A DNA stretch of 8,742 bases, from contig CABUDS010000054.1 of assembly GCA_902490405.1 (NCBI GenBank), forward strand, positions 1 to 8,742, in the 5' to 3' direction. The notes below the pieces were generated by a model. It made no database searches, was not told the origin of the DNA, and saw only the letters and a program-made list of their open reading frames with translations. Below are positions 6,153 to 8,742 of the stretch, in pieces. Positions within the stretch are counted from its first letter, which is position 1; each line of letters starts with the position of its first letter. The translations under genes were made by a program, and so were the position numbers. Source of the DNA: an uncultured Collinsella sp. (GTDB taxonomy: Bacteria; Actinomycetota; Coriobacteriia; Coriobacteriales; Coriobacteriaceae).

Positions 6153-7133
6153 ATGAAATTCGCACGCGATTGTCGTTCGAACGAATCCAACGAAGCAACC
6201 GCGCAGCTGCTGTTCGAAGCGCTGCCGTGGATTAAGAACCTGACCGGTAAGACGGTTGTTATCAAATATGGCGGAGCCGCCATGGTAGATGAGCAGCTGC
6301 GCCGCGACTTGATGAGCGACATCGTGCTGCTCAAGATCATCGGCATGCGCCCTGTTATCGTGCACGGTGGCGGCAAGGCCATCAACGAGGCGCTGAGCCA
6401 CTACGACATCCCCGTCGAGTTTAAGAACGGCCAGCGCGTGACCACGCCGGCGACTATGGATATCGTGCGCGAGGTGCTGGGCGGCAAGGTTAACCAGGAG
6501 CTGGTTGCCGCCATCAACCACCACGGCAACCTGGCCGTGGGCGTGTCGGGCAGCGATGCTGGCACGCTCATCGCCGAGCCGCTCGACCCCGAGCTCGGTC
6601 GCGTGGGCAAAGTGACGCACGTTAACACCGACTATATCGAGCGCTTACTCGATAGCGAGTACATCCCCGTTATCGCTACCGTCGCGGCGGGGGAGGACGG
6701 CGGCTTCTTCAACATCAACGCCGATACCGCCGCCGGTGCCGTTGCGGCAGCGCTCCACGCGCACAAGGCGATCTTTTTGACCGACGTCGACGGCCTGTAC
6801 AAGGACTTTAGCGATAAAGACTCACTCATCTCCAACCTAACACTCGACGAGGTTAACGAAATGCTCTACGGCGGCGAGGTCGATAAGGGCATGATTCCCA
6901 AGCTGCGCGCGGCCGTCGATGCGCTTGCCGGCGGCGTATTTCGCGCTCACATCATCAACGGCACCACGCCGCATTCGCTGCTGCTGGAGCTGCTGACCGA
7001 TGCCGGCGTCGGCACCGTGATCCATTCCACCGAGACGGCTTACGAGTTCGATACGCATCCGCATCCGCTTTCGACGTTTGCTGCGCGTCTGACCGAGAAC
7101 CTCGACGAGGTCGAGAAGCTTCAGACGGTCTAA
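6153..7133 (+). CDS. argB: Acetylglutamate kinase ArgB
   Basis: Second step of arginine synthesis: ATP-dependent phosphorylation of N-acetylglutamate. The protein is 326 aa from the chosen ATG. Amino-acid-kinase motifs are KYGGAAM at 38-44 (phosphate binding), HGGGKAIN at 71-78 (acetylglutamate/ATP loop), NINADTAAGAVA at 187-198, TDVDGLY at 210-216 and DKGMIPKL at 244-251. Residues 1-30 form an N-terminal helical stretch ahead of the kinase core (LLFEALPWIKNL at 19-30), as in hexameric arginine-inhibited enzymes; short arginine-insensitive forms such as that of E. coli lack it. Feedback inhibition is therefore likely and fits the cyclic pathway. The usual fold ends near GVGTVI (285-290); about 30 further residues, including HPHPLS, extend past it. 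argD follows after 69 bases. Confidence 0.96.
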   Translation: MKFARDCRSNESNEATAQLLFEALPWIKNLTGKTVVIKYGGAAMVDEQLRRDLMSDIVLLKIIGMRPVIVHGGGKAINEALSHYDIPVEFKNGQRVTTPATMDIVREVLGGKVNQELVAAINHHGNLAVGVSGSDAGTLIAEPLDPELGRVGKVTHVNTDYIERLLDSEYIPVIATVAAGEDGGFFNINADTAAGAVAAALHAHKAIFLTDVDGLYKDFSDKDSLISNLTLDEVNEMLYGGEVDKGMIPKLRAAVDALAGGVFRAHIINGTTPHSLLLELLTDAGVGTVIHSTETAYEFDTHPHPLSTFAARLTENLDEVEKLQTV

Positions 7134-7202
7134 CTGACCCGCAGCCGCCCCATTTCTGCACCCATAGGCCTGCGCCGTCCGGCGCTCAACGAAAGGCATC
7201 CC

Positions 7203-8486
7203 ATGTCACTTGCAGCTCAGCAATCGCTTGAATCCCATTACGTTATGCATACCTTTGGCCGCTCTCCGGTCGAGTTTGTCGAGGGTCACGGCATGAAGCT
7301 CACCGGCGACGATGGTCGTGAGTACCTCGACTTTCTTGCCGGCATCGGCGTGTGCAGCCTAGGTCATGGCGACCCGGCTGTGCTCTCGGCGCTCGAGGCA
7401 CAGACCAAAAAGCTCATGCATGTCTCCAATTACTTCTACATCGAGCAGCGTGGACAGGTCGCGGCGCTGCTGTCCAAGCTTGCCAACGACGACTTAGATG
7501 GTGCACGCGTGCTTGCCGATGCCATTGCCGCCGGCGATGAGACCACGGCAGCTGCTCTTGGTGCCCCGGCTGCGGATGAGCAGGTTTGGGAGACCTTCTT
7601 TGCCAACTCCGGCGCCGAGGCCAACGAGGGCTCGATGAAGCTCGCGCGCCTGTACGCCAAGCGTGCCGGTAACGGCGGCAACACTATCGTGTGCATGCGC
7701 GGCGGCTTCCACGGCCGTACGCTCGAGACCATTGCCGCCACCATGCAGGATTGGCTGCAGGATAGTTTCCGCCCGCTGCCGGGTGGCTTTGTGGCCTGTA
7801 CGCCCAACGATATCAATGAACTGCGTGCGATCTTTAAGCAGCTGGGGAGCGAAATATGTGCCGTGATGCTCGAGCCGATCCAGGGTGAGAGTGGCGTGCA
7901 CCCCATGACCGAGGAGTTTATGGCGGCAGCGCGCGACCTGGCACACGAAGTGGGCGCCGTGCTTATAGCCGACGAGGTCCAGTGCGGCATCTTCCGCTCC
8001 GGCAAGCCGTTTGCATTCCAAACCTATGGCGTGGAACCCGACATCATGAGCCTTGCCAAGGGCATTGCCGATGGCGTGCCCATGGGTGCCGTCGTAGCAA
8101 AGAAGGAGATTGCCGACGTGTTTAAGCCGGGCGACCACGGCTCGACCTTTGGCGGTAGCTGCTTGGCTGTCGCGGCGTGCGCCGCGACGCTCTCCGCGCT
8201 CGTGCGCGGCGATTATGCCGACCATGCTGCCAAGGTAGGCGCCTATATGGAGGCAAAGCTCGCCAAGCTGCCGAACGTGACCGAGGTGCGTGGCCGCGGC
8301 TTGATGCTCGGCTGTGATTTGGATGATGCCGCGGGCGACGCGCATGATATTGTTGCCCGCGCGCTGGCCGCCGGTGCCGTGATTAACGCTACAGGTGCTC
8401 ATACGCTGCGTTTCCTGCCGCCGCTCGTCTGCGAGGAATCCGACGTGGACAGTCTGATCGAGATCCTGTCGGACGTTTTGGCCTAA
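7203..8486 (+). CDS. argD: Acetylornithine aminotransferase ArgD
   Basis: PLP-dependent transfer of an amino group from glutamate to N-acetylglutamate semialdehyde, giving N-acetylornithine; some members also act in lysine synthesis (succinyl-DAP). Class III aminotransferase features are NSGAEAN (135-141), FHGRT (169-173), EPIQGESG (224-231), DEVQCG (257-262, Asp257 contacting the pyridine nitrogen), the Schiff-base Lys286 in SLAKG, HGSTFGG (312-318) and LRFLPPL (402-408). At 427 aa it is somewhat longer than the usual 390-410. The excess is an Ala/Asp-rich insert at about 95-127, between the LLSKL helix and WETFFANSG. GAAAGG at 7191-7196 precedes the ATG by six bases. It is the last arg gene in view; argF, argG and argH are not in the window. 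Confidence 0.95.
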   Translation: MSLAAQQSLESHYVMHTFGRSPVEFVEGHGMKLTGDDGREYLDFLAGIGVCSLGHGDPAVLSALEAQTKKLMHVSNYFYIEQRGQVAALLSKLANDDLDGARVLADAIAAGDETTAAALGAPAADEQVWETFFANSGAEANEGSMKLARLYAKRAGNGGNTIVCMRGGFHGRTLETIAATMQDWLQDSFRPLPGGFVACTPNDINELRAIFKQLGSEICAVMLEPIQGESGVHPMTEEFMAAARDLAHEVGAVLIADEVQCGIFRSGKPFAFQTYGVEPDIMSLAKGIADGVPMGAVVAKKEIADVFKPGDHGSTFGGSCLAVAACAATLSALVRGDYADHAAKVGAYMEAKLAKLPNVTEVRGRGLMLGCDLDDAAGDAHDIVARALAAGAVINATGAHTLRFLPPLVCEESDVDSLIEILSDVLA

Positions 8487-8571
8487 CACAGCGAAATAAC
8501 TTAACTTTGACCGGGTTCCGGACTGCGGACGTGCCCTATGTGGCATGATTCAGCGGTCTGGAGCCCGTTTT

Positions 8572-8590
8572 GCCTTAGATTTGCTAAGGC
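8572..8590. other. Hairpin after argD
   Basis: GCCTTAG (8572-8578) is complementary to CTAAGGC (8584-8590) around ATTTG. There is no T run on either strand side (GGGGAGACC follows on +), so it is not a standard terminator. Confidence 0.4.
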
Positions 8591-8628
8591 GGGGAGACCT
8601 GCTGGTCAAAAAACATCAAATATGAGTA

Positions 8629-8649
8629 CTGTTACCGATTTGGTAACAG
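8629..8649. repeat. Perfect palindrome, shared motif copy B
   Basis: CTGTTACC (8629-8636) and GGTAACAG (8642-8649) form an 8-bp perfect inverted repeat around GATTT. CAATTTTGG follows, with four T's, so a weak terminator is possible. The symmetric TGTTACC-N5-GGTAACA form also looks like a dimeric repressor operator. Bases 8630-8645 match 4679-4694 at 15 of 16 positions. Confidence 0.45.
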
Positions 8650-8712
8650 CAATTTTGGACTAATCAGACCAAATAGCAAGTCGAAATGGTAGCGCGCAGA
8701 GATGTGGTGTAA

Positions 8713-8734
8713 GAGGCGGGGAATGCCCCGCCTC
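8713..8734 (+). terminator. GC-rich hairpin at window end, probable terminator
   Basis: GAGGCGGGG (8713-8721) pairs perfectly with CCCCGCCTC (8726-8734) around AATG. The sequence then runs CGCCCTTT to the window edge, so a T tract may continue outside. It lies 226 bases after the argD stop, so it ends either a long argD 3' region or a separate small transcript, or is part of a leader for the next gene. Confidence 0.55.
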
Positions 8735-8742
8735 CGCCCTTT

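Larger units (their letters stand above)
8487..8742. other. Gene-free region with several inverted repeats after argD
   Basis: I find no convincing gene here on either strand. The stretch is less GC-rich than the genes in its middle part (about 8600-8680) and carries at least three separate inverted repeats, annotated individually. It may hold the argD 3' end plus the control region or leader of a downstream gene beyond the window, or a small non-coding transcript; none can be shown. Confidence 0.5.

Noticed and set aside
7494..8546. Minus-strand open frame of 350 codons opposite argD
   Set aside because: Antisense shadow of argD; no domain features.
8537..8554. Possible ARG box after argD (TATGTGGCATGATTCAGC)
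   Set aside because: Only the right half-site ATTCA fits well, and there is no partner box at 21 bp on either side.
1..8742. CRISPR arrays, tRNA or rRNA genes, insertion sequences, phage genes
   Set aside because: No regularly spaced repeats, cloverleaf-like sequence, rRNA segments, transposase motifs or terminal repeats were seen.

Overview
The window is GC-rich and densely coded, with every supported gene on the + strand. The protein set suggests a Coriobacteriia-type actinobacterium, Collinsella-like. The clues are a fused double-ATPase ECF transporter protein, a cluster ordered argC-argJ-argB-argD, and the general wording of the proteins. This placement is from recognition by eye, not a search.

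Left part (1-3340): the window opens inside a fused tandem ABC ATPase (EcfA-type; its first Walker A lies upstream of base 1). A 1-base stop/start overlap joins it to ecfT, the membrane coupling subunit of an energy-coupling factor vitamin/micronutrient importer. No substrate-binding S component is visible; it probably lies upstream. Two small paralogous FMN split-barrel (PNPOx-family) proteins follow as a tandem duplication. A 54-nt near-perfect inverted repeat (3378-3431) closes this block.

Middle and right part (3475-8486): an arginine (ornithine) biosynthesis cluster, argC, argJ, argB, argD. These cover acetylation of glutamate and recycling of the acetyl group (ArgJ), phosphorylation (ArgB), reduction (ArgC) and transamination (ArgD), giving N-acetylornithine. 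ArgJ then returns the acetyl group to glutamate, so the set encodes the cyclic pathway from glutamate to ornithine without needing argA or argE. Two ArgR-type operators lie upstream of argC, separated by 3 bp (21 bp centre to centre), which is the classical paired ARG-box layout. ArgB carries the N-terminal helix region associated with arginine-inhibited enzymes, so both transcriptional and allosteric control by arginine are plausible.

Right end (8487-8742): 256 bases with no convincing gene but several inverted repeats, ending in a strong GC-rich hairpin at the window edge. One palindrome there shares a 15-of-16 base match with sequence just after argC.

Overall this is mostly ordinary housekeeping sequence. 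I see no wholly new system. The points most worth a second look are the paired ARG boxes, the ATPase fusion with an enlarged insert, the duplicated PNPOx pair beside the transporter, the long palindrome, the repeated GTTA(A/C)CGATTTGGTA motif, and lineage-type insertions or extensions in ArgD and ArgB.
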